From assembly GCA_963836585.1 (NCBI GenBank), contig CAWIJV010000001.1, positions 420,553-484,552 of the forward strand: a stretch of 64,000 nt of DNA, given 5' to 3'. Positions within the stretch are counted from its first letter, which is position 1; each line of letters starts with the position of its first letter. The translations under genes and the position numbers were made by a program. Under the pieces are notes generated by a model. The model was given only the letters and a program-made list of their open reading frames with translations. It searched no databases and had not been told where the DNA came from. Positions 26,132-34,496 of the stretch are shown here, piece after piece. The DNA comes from BTUB01 sp963836585 (lineage in GTDB: Bacteria > Babelota > Babeliae > Babelales > Vermiphilaceae).

Positions 26132-27205
26132 GTGCGCATTACTCAACTGCAACTCAAAAATTTTCGCTGCTTCACCTCATTCGATCTAGCGCTCGATCAT
26201 CCCTTGATTCTCATTGAGGGATTAAATGGAACGGGCAAAACATCATTGCTCGAAGCGCTGCACTATTTATGCTACTTGCGCTCTTTTCGCACCTATTGGC
26301 CGCAAGAGCTGGTGCAGTTTGGGCAGGATACCTTTTTTATCAAGGCACGCATCGATGCTCAAGCGCGCGAATCATACGATCTGCAAGTAGGATTTAGCAA
26401 TAAAAAGCGGCTGGTAAAAATTAATGATAAAGCGATCGCCACCTATAAAGAGTTGCTCGATTATTATCGGATTATCACGTTGACCGAGGATGATCTGATG
26501 CTCATCAAAGAGGGCCCTGATCTGCGCCGCCTTTTTATTGATCAGGCGATTACACTCTCGCATCCGGAGCATGCGCCGCTCAGCCGCCGCTGCCGCGATA
26601 TTATTGATAATCGCAACGCGCTCCTTAAGAAAGGGGGTTCACAAGAATCATATCGGTTATGGACGCAACAGCTCTGGCAAGTGAGCACCGAGATTGCTCA
26701 GGCACGGTGCCATGCCCTCGAGCTTTTGGAGCAGGAAATTAAAAAGCTCGTGGCATCCTACTTTAATAGCGCCTTTGAAATCACCTTCAGCTACAGTTGC
26801 AAAAAAAAGTATGGCGATAGCCTGGAGCAGTTTTTGCAGCAGCATGCGGGATTGTATGCGGATGAGGTTCGCTTTGCCCGCTCGCTCTTTGGCGCTCATC
26901 TGGATGATTTTACCGTCCGCTTTAAGCAGATGAGCACCAAGAATTTTGCCTCTCGCGGCCAGCAAAAGCTGATTCTCATGTTGATCAAGGCGGCCCAGGT
27001 GAAGGCATTGCAAGCAACTCGAGGAAGCTGCGTTTTGCTTCTGGATGATTTTATGACTGATTTTGACCATGATAAAGCGCGGCAACTTTTACCCCTCCTA
27101 TTGGACTTGCAGGTTCAGCTTATTTTTACTGCGCCAACTCAGGGGGGAATGCTCCATGCTGCGCTGAAAGAGCAGGGGGCACACCTGGTAAAAGTTACTG
27201 GCTGA
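26132..27205 (+). CDS. recF: DNA replication and repair protein RecF
   Basis: 357 residues from GTG at 26132. RecF is an SMC-like ABC ATPase that helps load RecA at gaps. P-loop GLNGTGKTS (about 33-41), signature region SRGQQKLILMLIKAAQ near 275 and Walker B CVLLLDDFMTDFD near 310. It is directly coupled to dnaN, the classical order. The 340 bp after it contain a promoter-terminator unit. Confidence 0.95.
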   Translation: MRITQLQLKNFRCFTSFDLALDHPLILIEGLNGTGKTSLLEALHYLCYLRSFRTYWPQELVQFGQDTFFIKARIDAQARESYDLQVGFSNKKRLVKINDKAIATYKELLDYYRIITLTEDDLMLIKEGPDLRRLFIDQAITLSHPEHAPLSRRCRDIIDNRNALLKKGGSQESYRLWTQQLWQVSTEIAQARCHALELLEQEIKKLVASYFNSAFEITFSYSCKKKYGDSLEQFLQQHAGLYADEVRFARSLFGAHLDDFTVRFKQMSTKNFASRGQQKLILMLIKAAQVKALQATRGSCVLLLDDFMTDFDHDKARQLLPLLLDLQVQLIFTAPTQGGMLHAALKEQGAHLVKVTG

Positions 27206-27245
27206 ATAGTTTGATGCCATCTAAGTCTTTTTTATTTTTTTAGTG

Positions 27246-27272
27246 TTGACAAGTATAAAGTATTACTATAAT
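27246..27272 (+). promoter_or_regulatory. Strong sigma70-type promoter after recF
   Basis: TTGACA (27246-27251) and TATAAT (27267-27272) are both perfect consensus hexamers with a 15-bp spacer, slightly short. The start would be near 27279. No open reading frame follows before a terminator at 27402. Confidence 0.7.
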
Positions 27273-27278
27273 TTATTA

Positions 27279-27440
27279 GTAACTTAAGGTTAGATAAGGT
27301 TGAATTTAAAATAACTATTTAAATTATTAAATTTGACATTCTTGAAATTTATCCTAATCTTAAATTACTTAATCTAGGCTTCATTACTACTCTCCTTTTT
27401 TCCATCGCATTGATTTCGGTCAGTGCGATGGTTTTTTTTG
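27279..27440 (+). ncRNA. Candidate structured small RNA, about 160 nt
   Basis: Bounded by the consensus promoter at 27246-27272 and by a strong terminator: CCATCGCA (27402-27409), 14-base loop, TGCGATGG (27424-27431) and T8. Within it, 27281-27297 (AACTTAAGGTTAG-ATAA) pairs with 27349-27366 (TTATCCTAATCTTAAATT) over about 16 bp, with one wobble, one mismatch and one bulge. No protein frame of use is present. I do not recognise SRP RNA (no GNRA hairpin with its asymmetric loop), tmRNA or RNase P motifs; a 6S-like role cannot be excluded. The transcript could also be an attenuated leader of the 67-residue gene downstream. Confidence 0.55.
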
Positions 27441-27547
27441 GTCAATTTTTTCCCTTACTCGAATTCTTGACTTTCTATGGTCAAGCCCCCTAGGTTAGAG
27501 GGGTAATATTTTTATCTGTTTAACCATTACAAAAAAGGGTAATTACG

Positions 27548-27751
27548 ATGGCTTACAGCGTAAAATCCAAAAAAAGCGGAAAAACCTACTATTTGCACTC
27601 AAAAGAAGTATTGCTGGCAGGCAAGAGAAAACAGCGTATTTTCTACTTTGCCGGGACTGAGGGTAAAAATACTCTTAATGCTCTTCCGGTAGGGTATGAG
27701 GTGATGGAAAACAAGAAAACCGGTCTTCCTATGCTTCGCAAGAAAAAATAG
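27548..27751 (+). CDS. Small basic protein of unknown function
   Basis: 67 residues, about a quarter Lys/Arg: MAYSVKSKKSGKTYYLHSKE, then LLAGKRKQRIFYFAG, ending MLRKKK. The short beta-rich pattern with many aromatic residues and the Lys tail resembles small nucleic-acid binding or ribosome-associated proteins, but no family is certain. An AAAAAAGGG site precedes the ATG, and a possible promoter (TTGACT near 27467, TAGGTT 18 bp on) lies between the candidate RNA and the gene. It has its own terminator, so it is an independent unit. Confidence 0.75.
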   Translation: MAYSVKSKKSGKTYYLHSKEVLLAGKRKQRIFYFAGTEGKNTLNALPVGYEVMENKKTGLPMLRKKK

Positions 27752-27768
27752 GGCCTACATTTACCATG

Positions 27769-27793
27769 CCCAGCCATATGGCTGGGCTTTTTT
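27769..27793 (+). terminator. Rho-independent terminator
   Basis: CCCAGCC (27769-27775) and GGCTGGG (27780-27786) close an ATAT loop and are followed by a T-rich run. It ends the 67-residue gene. Confidence 0.9.
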
Positions 27794-28050
27794 TGTGCGT
27801 TCTGGGTCAGCTTCAAAATGTTTCTATTTGAATAAATACAGGTTACATTGCCCTATAAAAGGGGTCTTCTGGGGGGATGGCCAGTATACAAAACCAGGCA
27901 AAAAGGTATACTGATAAGAGTAAATGGCAGGTTATTTTTTTCGCCGTCGCTAAATACCCGTTAACGTTAGTTGCGAGATGGAAGCGACAAGAACCACGCC
28001 GAAGCCTTGGCGAAGGCGGGTTGCTATGGCGGAATTTCATAGGGGAATTT

Positions 28051-28839
28051 ATGAACATCCTTACTAAAATTCTTATTTTTACCCTGGGCCTTGGTGCCTC
28101 AGCGAGCTGTTCGGCCCTTTCATGGAATGGGTGTTCTGCCTTGTTTGAACGCTATGTGAGCCCCTGGGTGCCTTGTGTTACCAAATGGTTTGTAACCAAT
28201 CAGCTTGAGCGGTTCAATCCTGAAATTGAAGATCTCAGGCGGACAAAAAATGGTCTAACCAAAACGGCCCAGCAGCTCGATGCTCGTCTAGGCGCCTTTC
28301 CAAAAAAACTGGATGACTATAATCGTACTTTTAGTGATTTTGAGCTCCATAGCGGCCAAAGATTTAATCAAGTAACGGCTGATGCGGCAGCTATTTTTGC
28401 GCGTCAAAAAGATATTAATGAAGCACTGGCTAAAGGCCGGGCGGCACAAAGTGAATGGAATGCAAAGCTTACCGTCGGCATTGAGCGCCTGAGGGAGCTT
28501 GATAAAGAGATGGATGAGTTTAAAGAAAAATCAGACGAGGCATTTGAGGTGATTAATAAGCAACAGGATAAGACATTTGCCCATTTGACTGCTTTTGTGA
28601 ATGAAAATCATGAAGCTACGCAAAAACAGCTTGAAGGCTTTAGGCATACTCTCGGGGCCAATGGAAAAGATATTAAAGAATTACAAAAAACTATGGGCAC
28701 TCTCACCCAAGAATTAATAAAATTACGCAGCACGCGCAAAAAACTTGAGCATGAAACCGATACAATATATGCGATGGCATCCCAACAAACTGAGCAGTTG
28801 GCACTCTTGAATGCTGTTGTCAAAAAGAAAAAAAATTAA
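28051..28839 (+). CDS. Exported coiled-coil protein
   Basis: 262 residues from ATG at 28051 (AGGGGAA site; a longer frame reaching back to 27877 would lose the signal peptide). N-terminus MNILTKILIFTLGLGASASC ends in a possible lipobox-like Ala-Ser-Cys. Two more cysteines follow, then a long charged helical region (about 60-250) with heptads, e.g. LRELDKEMDEFKEKSDEAFE. Basic tail VVKKKKN. Together with the next gene it may form a fibrous envelope pair. Function unknown. Confidence 0.7.
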   Translation: MNILTKILIFTLGLGASASCSALSWNGCSALFERYVSPWVPCVTKWFVTNQLERFNPEIEDLRRTKNGLTKTAQQLDARLGAFPKKLDDYNRTFSDFELHSGQRFNQVTADAAAIFARQKDINEALAKGRAAQSEWNAKLTVGIERLRELDKEMDEFKEKSDEAFEVINKQQDKTFAHLTAFVNENHEATQKQLEGFRHTLGANGKDIKELQKTMGTLTQELIKLRSTRKKLEHETDTIYAMASQQTEQLALLNAVVKKKKN

Positions 28840-28857
28840 TGTAAATGGAGAACGGTT

Positions 28858-30105
28858 ATGAACTATAAGAATCTTTTTATTCCTCTAATAATGATGGCTA
28901 TGCCGCTCATGGGCATGGAACAAAGATGGATCCAAAAAAGCTTAAGCGTGGCGCCTGCGGCACTATGCCATCCGGGCGTTGCACGCATGGCAACTAATGC
29001 ATGCATGATGGTAGCCCAACCCAAATCGGATAATGCGCGGCAGTATATGCAGGCTGCATTCATGATGGGTGGCGGATTGGCCACTGCCTATTTAGTAAAT
29101 AGAAATATTTGTACGCCAGCCGCCGCATTGCAGTATGCTAAAAAAGCGGGCAGGAAACTGCGGCCGTATGCGTTCACTGCTCCGGCATTGGTTGCATTTA
29201 ATTCAGAATTTTTCCGCGATATGATCATGCACCAGTTACCGGTGATGAGCCCATCGTTTGAAACGAGTGTTTCAGGCATGTTGAATAAAACATTGATTGT
29301 TGGCGGTGTGGCCGGAGCCGGATATTTATTCTTGACTCAAACATTGGATCTGGCAACTCAAAGTTATGTTACTCAGTGTGTGAGCGGTGTGGTGGAACGT
29401 CTTCAAGGTATACGAACCGGCTTTACGCGCGTACAAGAACTGTTGCACAAAGCAGGCGCTAAAATGAGCGGTTTATTTGCCGCTGCTGATGCACAACTTC
29501 AAGCGCTTTTGAAACTGAGCGCAGAAACTGATCGAAAGCTGAGTGTCCTTGAAACTCTTCATGCCGAGGTAAAAGATGAGTTACGGGTGACGCAGGGATT
29601 AGTGCAATTGTTACAGGAGCTGGCAGAGCAGGCCGATCTTGCGCAACTTGATGAGCAGACAGAAATAGTAGCGAAAAAATTAAGAAGGCTCAAAGAACAT
29701 TATCGAGAAAAAATAGCAGCAATCCCGGTAAAGATGAATGGCGCAGAAACACAATTAGTTGAAACGCTCGCTCTGCACAAACAGCAAGTGGCCGGTGCTT
29801 TTAAGGCGCTCGCTATGATCTGCCAAGATCAATCGGGTGATATAGCTCAAATAAAAAATCAAGCGCTTGCGCTGGCTGCTCCCATACAAAAAAATGAACA
29901 GGCGTTAAGCAGAATGCTAGAGCGCCTTCAACAAGCGCAGCGAATGCTTAAGGATAATTCTGCTACTATTGCTGCCATGCAACAAGCTCTCACGGGCGAA
30001 ACTCCCCAAGGCGCCGAGGATGATTCTTTTAGTTCCGATGAAATAGTTGGGTTTATTCCTCATGGCGAAGGCGGTAGCCGATGCCAGCCAATAGATAAGG
30101 TTTAA
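28858..30105 (+). CDS. Exported membrane/coiled-coil protein
   Basis: 415 residues. Signal peptide MNYKNLFIPLIMMAMPLMGM, a helical N-terminal half with hydrophobic segments (about 65-80 and 140-160), then from about 190 a long coiled coil (LLHKAGAKMSGLFAAADAQL onward). It starts 18 bp after the preceding coiled-coil gene on the same strand with GGAGAACGG as ribosome site, so co-transcription is likely. Not recognised. Confidence 0.7.
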   Translation: MNYKNLFIPLIMMAMPLMGMEQRWIQKSLSVAPAALCHPGVARMATNACMMVAQPKSDNARQYMQAAFMMGGGLATAYLVNRNICTPAAALQYAKKAGRKLRPYAFTAPALVAFNSEFFRDMIMHQLPVMSPSFETSVSGMLNKTLIVGGVAGAGYLFLTQTLDLATQSYVTQCVSGVVERLQGIRTGFTRVQELLHKAGAKMSGLFAAADAQLQALLKLSAETDRKLSVLETLHAEVKDELRVTQGLVQLLQELAEQADLAQLDEQTEIVAKKLRRLKEHYREKIAAIPVKMNGAETQLVETLALHKQQVAGAFKALAMICQDQSGDIAQIKNQALALAAPIQKNEQALSRMLERLQQAQRMLKDNSATIAAMQQALTGETPQGAEDDSFSSDEIVGFIPHGEGGSRCQPIDKV

Positions 30106-30169
30106 TTCCTTTTTATATAGTATATTTGTTTACATAATATGCATTATCAGCTCCCTCTCTTCTCTGTAA

Positions 30170-30601
30170 TTATGAATCAAGGGTTAAAATAATTATTGGC
30201 ACCTTGCATACCCGGTGCAAGGTTGGCAATAATTCTGGATAGTGATTTTTCATCAACTCATCATATTCCACCCAGAGAAAATCCGCATCGAAATCCAAGG
30301 TAAAAAATGATTCAATCTGCCCCGGCGTAATATCATCGGCAATATTGGGTATGCCCAAATCACCGGCAGATAATGAGATGCAGGCAGGTTCATTGAAGCA
30401 GCGCAGAGCTTGTAAGTAGTCACTGATAATAGTCCTTCCCTCCTGAAAGGAGGAAACATGCAGATAATGAAGGCCCGGCTCTAAAAAGATGTCCTGAAGT
30501 TCGAGAATGTGCTGATCGGAAGAAACAAGATTCGATTTTTTTGACAAGAAGGTTGCTTGATTAATCTTGCATCCAAGATTAGTACCAATAGACGTCTTCA
30601 T
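30170..30601 (-). CDS. Conserved-looking protein of unknown function
   Basis: 143 residues, soluble, no signal peptide. An alternating strand/helix pattern (LEPGLHYLHVSSFQEGRTII; DADFLWVEYDELMKNH; VPIIILTLDS at the end) is reminiscent of a P-loop-like fold without its Walker A. AGGGGAGG lies upstream of the ATG at 30601. It is downstream of ruvC and dnaB on the same strand, so it may belong to that replication-repair transcript. Confidence 0.55.
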   Translation of the reverse strand: MKTSIGTNLGCKINQATFLSKKSNLVSSDQHILELQDIFLEPGLHYLHVSSFQEGRTIISDYLQALRCFNEPACISLSAGDLGIPNIADDITPGQIESFFTLDFDADFLWVEYDELMKNHYPELLPTLHRVCKVPIIILTLDS

Positions 30602-30706
30602 CCAGCCTCCCCTGGGGTCCCTATTTCCCTAGCCCTTAGCTGGATAATACATAATAATTATTTAATAAGGCAATCCTTTGGGCCTTTTGGGCCAAAAAGC
30701 CTGTTA

Positions 30707-31189
30707 TCACCGCAGTGCGATCTTTGGGCGCCACAATCCGCATAAGCTAATCGCCAATGCATCGGTAGCATCATATTTATCCGGCTTGGCCAGTGTAGGA
30801 AACAGTTGAAACAGGACTCGTGAAACCTGCTCTTTACTCGCACCGCCAAATCCGGTCAGCGATTGCTTAATCTGAGTCGGCGCAAATTCATGCAATATCA
30901 GACTATGTTTATGCGCAAGCAGATATAAAATGCCGCGCAAATAGCCTAGTTTTAAGAAATTCTGCGCATTTTTTCCCAAGAATGGGGTTTCTATCGATAG
31001 ATCAGTTATCTGAAATTGTACAATTTTTTTATCCAGTGCATCATGAAACAATGCAACCCGCTCTTGCAGCGATTTTGATTGCGGCAAACGCAAGTAGCCA
31101 AAATCCAGCAGCATGGTGCGATTGCCCTCTTTTGCCAAGACTGCGTAGCCGGTGAATGAAAATCCCGGATCGATTCCTAATACTCTCAT
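30707..31189 (-). CDS. ruvC: Holliday junction endonuclease RuvC
   Basis: 160 residues. The four acidic catalytic residues are visible: D7 (GIDPGFSFTGY), E67 (SIETPFLGKN), D140 and D143 (KYDATDALAI). RuvC cleaves four-way junctions after RuvAB branch migration. It lies 45 bp downstream of dnaB on the same strand. Confidence 0.95.
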   Translation of the reverse strand: MRVLGIDPGFSFTGYAVLAKEGNRTMLLDFGYLRLPQSKSLQERVALFHDALDKKIVQFQITDLSIETPFLGKNAQNFLKLGYLRGILYLLAHKHSLILHEFAPTQIKQSLTGFGGASKEQVSRVLFQLFPTLAKPDKYDATDALAISLCGLWRPKIALR

Positions 31190-31234
31190 TATTACATTCT
31201 CTCCTTTTAATCGAGGCGGGCTTCGCTCGCTTGA

Positions 31235-32596
31235 TTAATCAACACTCTCAAACTTAGTTTGCTCTTTGGCAAAATGCAGATGCACCGTACCCGTGGGGCC
31301 GTTTCGCTGCTTGCCGATAATCAGCTCAGCAAGCGCCGGATTTTCTGTCTCCGGATTATAAACACTTTCGCGATACAAAAACATAATCAAGTCAGCATCT
31401 TGTTCGATCGCGCCCGATTCGCGCAGATCGGAGAGCATGGGCCGCTTATCCATACGGCTATCAACGGCACGAGAAAGCTGTGATAAGGCAATCACCGGCA
31501 GCTCTAATTCTTTGGCCAGCGCCTTTAGTGCACGGGAAATTTCTGAAACTTCTTGATGGCGATTCTCATGTTTTTTTGGCGAATGGAGCAGCTGCAAATA
31601 ATCGATGACCAGCATCTGTACATTATGCTCAGCCTTAAGTTTACGCGCTTTGGCACGCAGCTCCATGATATCCAGCATTGCTGTATCATCAATAAACAGT
31701 TTTAAATCGCCCAAATGCCCGGCAACCTTAGTAAGCTCAAGCCATTCTTCTGAGGTGATCGTGGCATTGCGAATATTGTGGTGAGCAATTCCTGATTCGG
31801 CCGAAAGCAAACGCAGCGTTAACTGTTCTGCCGACATTTCTAAAGAAAAAAATCCAACCGACGGGCCTCCGGCGGCTGCCGTTGCGGCCATCGTGAGTGC
31901 AAGTGCCGTTTTTCCCATCGATGGGCGCGCGGCGAGTACAACAAAATCACCTTTTTGGAATCCAGAAGTCAACTGATCAAGCCGGCGATATCCTGAGGGA
32001 ATTCCGGTGATCCCCTTGCTATGGCTCTTGAGTTCTGAAAGATGCTTAAACGTTTTTTTGAGCCATATATTCAGTTGCACAAAACTTTGAGTGGATCGCT
32101 TATTGGAAATCTGAAAAATAACTTTTTCAGCTTCATCGAGCACTGAATCGATGCCTTCATCATTTTGATCATAGCAGTTGGCAATAATGTGCGCGGCCGA
32201 ACCGATCAGCTCACGAAGCATCGATTTTTGGCGAATAATTTTGGCATGCTGCTCCACAAAACCAATGGCCGGCAAATCTTCTTGGAGCGAAACAAGATAG
32301 ACAATGCCTCCCACCGATTCTAGTTGCCCACGCTTGCTGAGCTCATCTTGCAAGGTGACCATATCAATGCGCTGTTGCGCCGATGATAAATCAAAAATTG
32401 CTTGATAAATCTGCTTATGCGCTATCTGATAAAAATCATTGGCAGTAATAATTTCTGAGGCAAGCGGAATATTTTCATCATTGAGCAGCAATGCGGCAAG
32501 CACCGATCGCTCAGCCTCAAGGCTAGAAGGTAAACTTCTGCCCAGAGTGCGTTCCGGGTCGATTGGACGAGGGGCAAAACGCTTTTCTTTTTGCAT
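31235..32596 (-). CDS. dnaB: Replicative DNA helicase DnaB
   Basis: 453 residues. N-terminal domain with PSSLEAERSVLAALLLND, then the RecA-like motor with Walker A ARPSMGKTALAL (about 212-223), Walker B MLVIDYLQLL and the arginine-finger region KQRNGPTGTVHLHF. It unwinds the fork as a hexamer. The gene follows rplI by 42 bp, the common rplI-dnaB order. No intein is present. Confidence 0.97.
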   Translation of the reverse strand: MQKEKRFAPRPIDPERTLGRSLPSSLEAERSVLAALLLNDENIPLASEIITANDFYQIAHKQIYQAIFDLSSAQQRIDMVTLQDELSKRGQLESVGGIVYLVSLQEDLPAIGFVEQHAKIIRQKSMLRELIGSAAHIIANCYDQNDEGIDSVLDEAEKVIFQISNKRSTQSFVQLNIWLKKTFKHLSELKSHSKGITGIPSGYRRLDQLTSGFQKGDFVVLAARPSMGKTALALTMAATAAAGGPSVGFFSLEMSAEQLTLRLLSAESGIAHHNIRNATITSEEWLELTKVAGHLGDLKLFIDDTAMLDIMELRAKARKLKAEHNVQMLVIDYLQLLHSPKKHENRHQEVSEISRALKALAKELELPVIALSQLSRAVDSRMDKRPMLSDLRESGAIEQDADLIMFLYRESVYNPETENPALAELIIGKQRNGPTGTVHLHFAKEQTKFESVD

Positions 32597-32638
32597 ACCC
32601 TGCCCCTTTTTGAATTATAATGGGATGGATCTTTAGTA

Positions 32639-33079
32639 TTATTCTGATACAACGGTAAGAGTCAGCTTTGGCTGCAAACGTGAAGAAAGCTTGATGGTCA
32701 CTTCATAGGAACCTTTTGCTTTAATCGACTTATCAAAAATAATCTGATCAGCCTTCACACTTGCATGCGGAGCAAGCAGTGCAACCACTTCCGCTTCGCG
32801 TACTGCGGCATACAATTTGCCATCATCATGCAGCTTGCGTTTGAGGACAAGTTTGAGGCCTTGAATGCCGTTGGCCAGATCCGAACTATGTGTCTCAACT
32901 TTTTCTTGGCGTTTTACTTTTCCCGTTTCGCGCATTTTGAAAAATGCTTCGCGAGCGGGGGTCACTTCTTCAGCCAATTTGCGCGGAAACAGACTGTTGC
33001 GTGCGAACCCGTCGCTCACTCTAATAACGTCACCGGCATGGCCAACTTTTTCTACATCTTTGAGCAAATGTACTTTCAT
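32639..33079 (-). CDS. rplI: 50S ribosomal protein bL9
   Basis: 146 residues from ATG at 33079 (MKVHLLKDVEKVGHAGDVIR), the universal bL9 start, with AAGGA upstream; an upstream in-frame extension runs through a palindromic repeat and is not real. Two globular domains joined by a long helix are expected. It heads the rplI-dnaB-ruvC run. Confidence 0.96.
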   Translation of the reverse strand: MKVHLLKDVEKVGHAGDVIRVSDGFARNSLFPRKLAEEVTPAREAFFKMRETGKVKRQEKVETHSSDLANGIQGLKLVLKRKLHDDGKLYAAVREAEVVALLAPHASVKADQIIFDKSIKAKGSYEVTIKLSSRLQPKLTLTVVSE

Positions 33080-33104
33080 GATTTTTTTCCTTACACATAA
33101 AAAC

Positions 33105-33182
33105 ATGGTGAGTGATTGCGAAGCAATCGTATCGAACCACGATCCTTCGATATACCTCCTGCGGAGGTTACTCAGGATGTGT
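33105..33182. repeat. Intergenic palindromic repeat pair
   Basis: A TGGTGAGTGATTGCGAAGCA... unit ending GTATCGAACCA is followed by CCTTCGATATAC...TACTCAGGA. The two units are inverted relative to one another, upstream of rplI. Confidence 0.85.
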
Positions 33183-33219
33183 AGATCATTATAAAACAAA
33201 GATTTATCTTTGATAAGAT

Positions 33220-33621
33220 CTATCTTTGAAAACCCTGAATCTGCACATGATTTTTCTGATCTTTGACCACCCGGGCACTCAACGATTCCATCAGGTTGCC
33301 TTCCCTGGTGAGCATGCAGGTGACCCGCATACTCCCGGCAACCGGTTCAACCTTCACCAACGCATGCCAGTCATCATGATCTATCTGCGCCTGCACCGTC
33401 TGTTGATTTGCCAAGAGCCGATCAAAATCCCGCTGCGCGCGCGCCACACCCGTCTGCAAGCAGCCATACGCCCACTGAAACCGTTTCTCTTTCTGATGCA
33501 GCCCTGTTCCAAAATCTGCCCACCATCCACTGCCCGTCAACAGTACCAAGCCCAGCGTGCTCACCACGCAGACAGCCATCATCACCACCAAGATTGCATT
33601 TCCCGGCACTGCTCTAGCCAT
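33220..33621 (-). CDS. Pilin-associated membrane protein, third gene of a pseudopilin operon
   Basis: 133 residues. N-terminal hydrophobic helix (about 9-28, AILVVMMAVCVVSTLGLVLL) after a short basic leader, then a soluble domain with WADFGTGLHQKEKRFQWAYG. It lacks the GFxLxE prepilin motif but, as the third of three overlapping genes with two prepilins, resembles PilX/GspK-like components. Overlaps the preceding gene by 8 bp. Confidence 0.6.
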   Translation of the reverse strand: MARAVPGNAILVVMMAVCVVSTLGLVLLTGSGWWADFGTGLHQKEKRFQWAYGCLQTGVARAQRDFDRLLANQQTVQAQIDHDDWHALVKVEPVAGSMRVTCMLTREGNLMESLSARVVKDQKNHVQIQGFQR

Positions 33622-34057
33622 TGCATACCCTCACGTTTGCGCAAAATTGCTGCTGCTCCCCTTCAAGAGTGATACTCACAGTGCGCACGCGTTCATCGTC
33701 GGCCGTGAGCGCACAATGCAGTTGATGCATCGGCATGGCAACAACTGAAGCCGATGCACCCTGTGAACGCAAGAGTGCCTTATTTTTTATCTTCCAGGAA
33801 ATGGTTTGACCATTACTCTTAAATGAGAGCAACCCCGGTTCAGACCGCCATTGAGCAGCATCAGCGTCTGCCATTTGAATGTCCATGGCAAGCCTTTGCA
33901 TCGCTGCCCATCCGCCCATATTCGCGCCGGCGCTGTTTTGTATTTTACCGCTGTTGCGGTAAAAATTGTGGAGCAAATTAAAAGTAAAGAAACAGAGCAT
34001 GCAAAAAATAATTTGATAGATCATGCATTCAATTAAAGAAAATCCGGCCATTCTCAT
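33614..34057 (-). CDS. Type II secretion/type IV pilus pseudopilin (PulJ/GspJ-like)
   Basis: 147 residues. MRMAGFSLIECMIYQIIFCM: the prepilin peptidase site G|FSLIE with E at +5 and the N-terminal hydrophobic helix are clear. The rest is a soluble pilin-like domain. It overlaps the upstream pseudopilin by 4 bp (ATGA) and the downstream gene by 8 bp. It probably helps assemble a short pilus for secretion or DNA uptake; neither ATPase nor secretin is in this window. Confidence 0.75.
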   Translation of the reverse strand: MRMAGFSLIECMIYQIIFCMLCFFTFNLLHNFYRNSGKIQNSAGANMGGWAAMQRLAMDIQMADADAAQWRSEPGLLSFKSNGQTISWKIKNKALLRSQGASASVVAMPMHQLHCALTADDERVRTVSITLEGEQQQFCANVRVCNG

Positions 34058-34419
34058 GAAACTCTCCGTTGCAAAATAGTCTCAAGCGCTAGCAGATTGC
34101 CGGCTGTAGTGTGCCGTGTGGCACGCGTGAGAAAAAATTGGTCAACGGCTCCATCATCCCACACCACCATCAGTGGTTCTTGACTGATGCTCACCAGCGG
34201 ATCATGCTCTTGAGTAATATCATCACGCACCTTTTGCAGCGCATCGCATAATGAGATGCTTCCCTGGCCATATGCCTGCAGGCTCCGCGCACGCGCTCCG
34301 CTAGTTGCAAGAGTTAAAAAACAAAAATTGCCAATCAGAATCAAGAGCAGCAGGCTCACCATAATTTCTATGAGTAAAAAACCCTGTTTGGCAGTGCAAA
34401 ATACCGATTTTTTTGACAT
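34054..34419 (-). CDS. Prepilin-type protein (PulI/GspI-like)
   Basis: 121 residues. KQGFLLIEIMVSLLLLILIG carries the G|FxLxE prepilin motif (leader of 13 residues) and the conserved hydrophobic helix. It is the first gene of the three-gene operon. Its start lies at a divergent promoter region shared with the 34.5 kb gene. Confidence 0.75.
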   Translation of the reverse strand: MSKKSVFCTAKQGFLLIEIMVSLLLLILIGNFCFLTLATSGARARSLQAYGQGSISLCDALQKVRDDITQEHDPLVSISQEPLMVVWDDGAVDQFFLTRATRHTTAGNLLALETILQRRVS

Positions 34420-34437
34420 GTTAAACTCAGATTTTTG

Positions 34438-34446
34438 TGGTATACT
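34438..34446 (+). promoter_or_regulatory. Extended -10 promoter of the 34.5 kb gene
   Basis: TGG immediately followed by TATACT gives an extended -10 (TGnTATAxT type). A TTGACA lies at 34413-34418 but 22 bp away, too far for a normal -35. The start codon is about 50 bp downstream. Confidence 0.5.
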
Positions 34447-34496
34447 AAGAGTATACGGTATAGATAATTACACTCATCATTTCGTGAGGCGATTAT

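Noticed and set aside
27279..27440. The post-recF unit considered as SRP RNA or tmRNA
   Set aside because: No GGAA-type SRP hairpin with its asymmetric loop, no Ala-tRNA-like ends and no tag reading frame.
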